DNA of 41,325 nt from Holophagaceae bacterium (GTDB taxonomy: Bacteria > Acidobacteriota > Holophagae > Holophagales > Holophagaceae), in assembly GCA_003165415.1 (NCBI GenBank), contig PLUC01000049.1, positions 155-41,479 on the forward strand, read 5' to 3'. The position numbers and the translations under genes were made by a program. Positions 41,277-41,325 of this stretch are shown here, piece by piece (position 1 is the first letter of the stretch; every line of letters begins with the position of its first letter). Below the pieces are notes generated by a model. The model saw nothing but the letters and a program-made list of their open reading frames with translations, was not told where the DNA came from and did no database searches.

Positions 41277-41325
41277 TGGTGGTCCCGACACGATTCGAAC
41301 GTGCGACCCTCAGATTCGTAGTCTG
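41277..41325 (-). tRNA. tRNA-Arg (anticodon ACG), 3' half, runs off the window
   Basis: On the minus strand the anticodon loop CTACGAA with stem CAGA/TCTG gives anticodon ACG (Arg). It is followed by a variable region, the T arm GCACG-TTCGAAT-CGTGT, the acceptor strand CGGGACC, discriminator A and an encoded CCA. The 5' half lies beyond position 41325. Confidence 0.85.

Overview
The window is GC-rich, densely coded bacterial chromosome with no phage, CRISPR array or insertion sequence. Gene content (queE, tgt-yajC-secD-secF, a three-subunit transhydrogenase, an LpoB/LPP20 outer-membrane operon, a PDZ-SpoIIE phosphatase, bacteriohemerythrin, an NMT1-domain hybrid histidine kinase) and the signal peptides and lipoprotein indicate a didermal bacterium. 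Overall style suggests Acidobacteriota, possibly Holophagae (Geothrix-like). That placement is inference; no rRNA gene is present to confirm it.

Layout. 1-1545 (minus): scpA, a small membrane protein and a truncated Sel1-repeat protein, divergent from lipA and a 2-hydroxyacid dehydrogenase (1589-3427, plus). 3424-4076: a ParE/Phd-type toxin-antitoxin pair with a visible promoter and palindromic operator. 4085-6222 (minus): pcm, queE and a pteridine-reductase-like SDR. 6238-10700 (plus): a four-gene run with a PDZ/multi-TM/SpoIIE phosphatase, two membrane proteins and a SirB1-type protein. 10740-14170 (minus): ribA, nrnA, add and a Fur-family regulator, divergent from an unusual tautomerase-like/winged-helix fusion (14271-14834). 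14916-19293 (minus): tgt-yajC-secD-secF. 19445-21340 (minus): a DUF512 radical-SAM protein and a small exported protein. 21521-24708 (plus): two exported beta-propeller proteins, the first with pentapeptide repeats and a toxin-like C-terminus. 24689-24985: an aldehyde dehydrogenase remnant. 25215-26183: an aldo/keto reductase. 26187-29138 (minus): pntAA-pntAB-pntB. 29265-32469 (plus): a COG3014-like protein, LpoB and LPP20. 32536-35097 (plus): bacteriohemerythrin, a YbaK-type deacylase, a small Cys/His membrane protein and an M20 amidase. 35094-37506 (minus): glpD and a HAD phosphatase. 37679-38642: decayed GNAT and nitrilase genes. 38612-41140 (minus): the NMT1-PAS hybrid kinase. 41277-41325: the 3' half of a tRNA-Arg(ACG).

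How genes work together. QueE (an early preQ1 step) and Tgt (insertion of preQ1 into tRNA) both belong to queuosine synthesis. YajC/SecD/SecF form the accessory Sec export complex. PntAA/AB/B make the proton-pumping NAD(P) transhydrogenase. GlpD and the adjacent HAD phosphatase fit glycerol-phosphate metabolism. LpoB with its two exported neighbours probably acts on envelope or peptidoglycan synthesis.

Most notable observations: a recurring TAnnnT box 5-9 nt before start codons that lack a Shine-Dalgarno sequence (leaderless initiation); a tgt gene with no canonical start codon covering its conserved N-terminus; a tautomerase-like domain joined to a winged-helix-like domain beside a Fur regulator; a pentapeptide/propeller protein ending in a toxin-like domain; three stop-codon-proximal hairpins of related design; and gene decay next to the tRNA.
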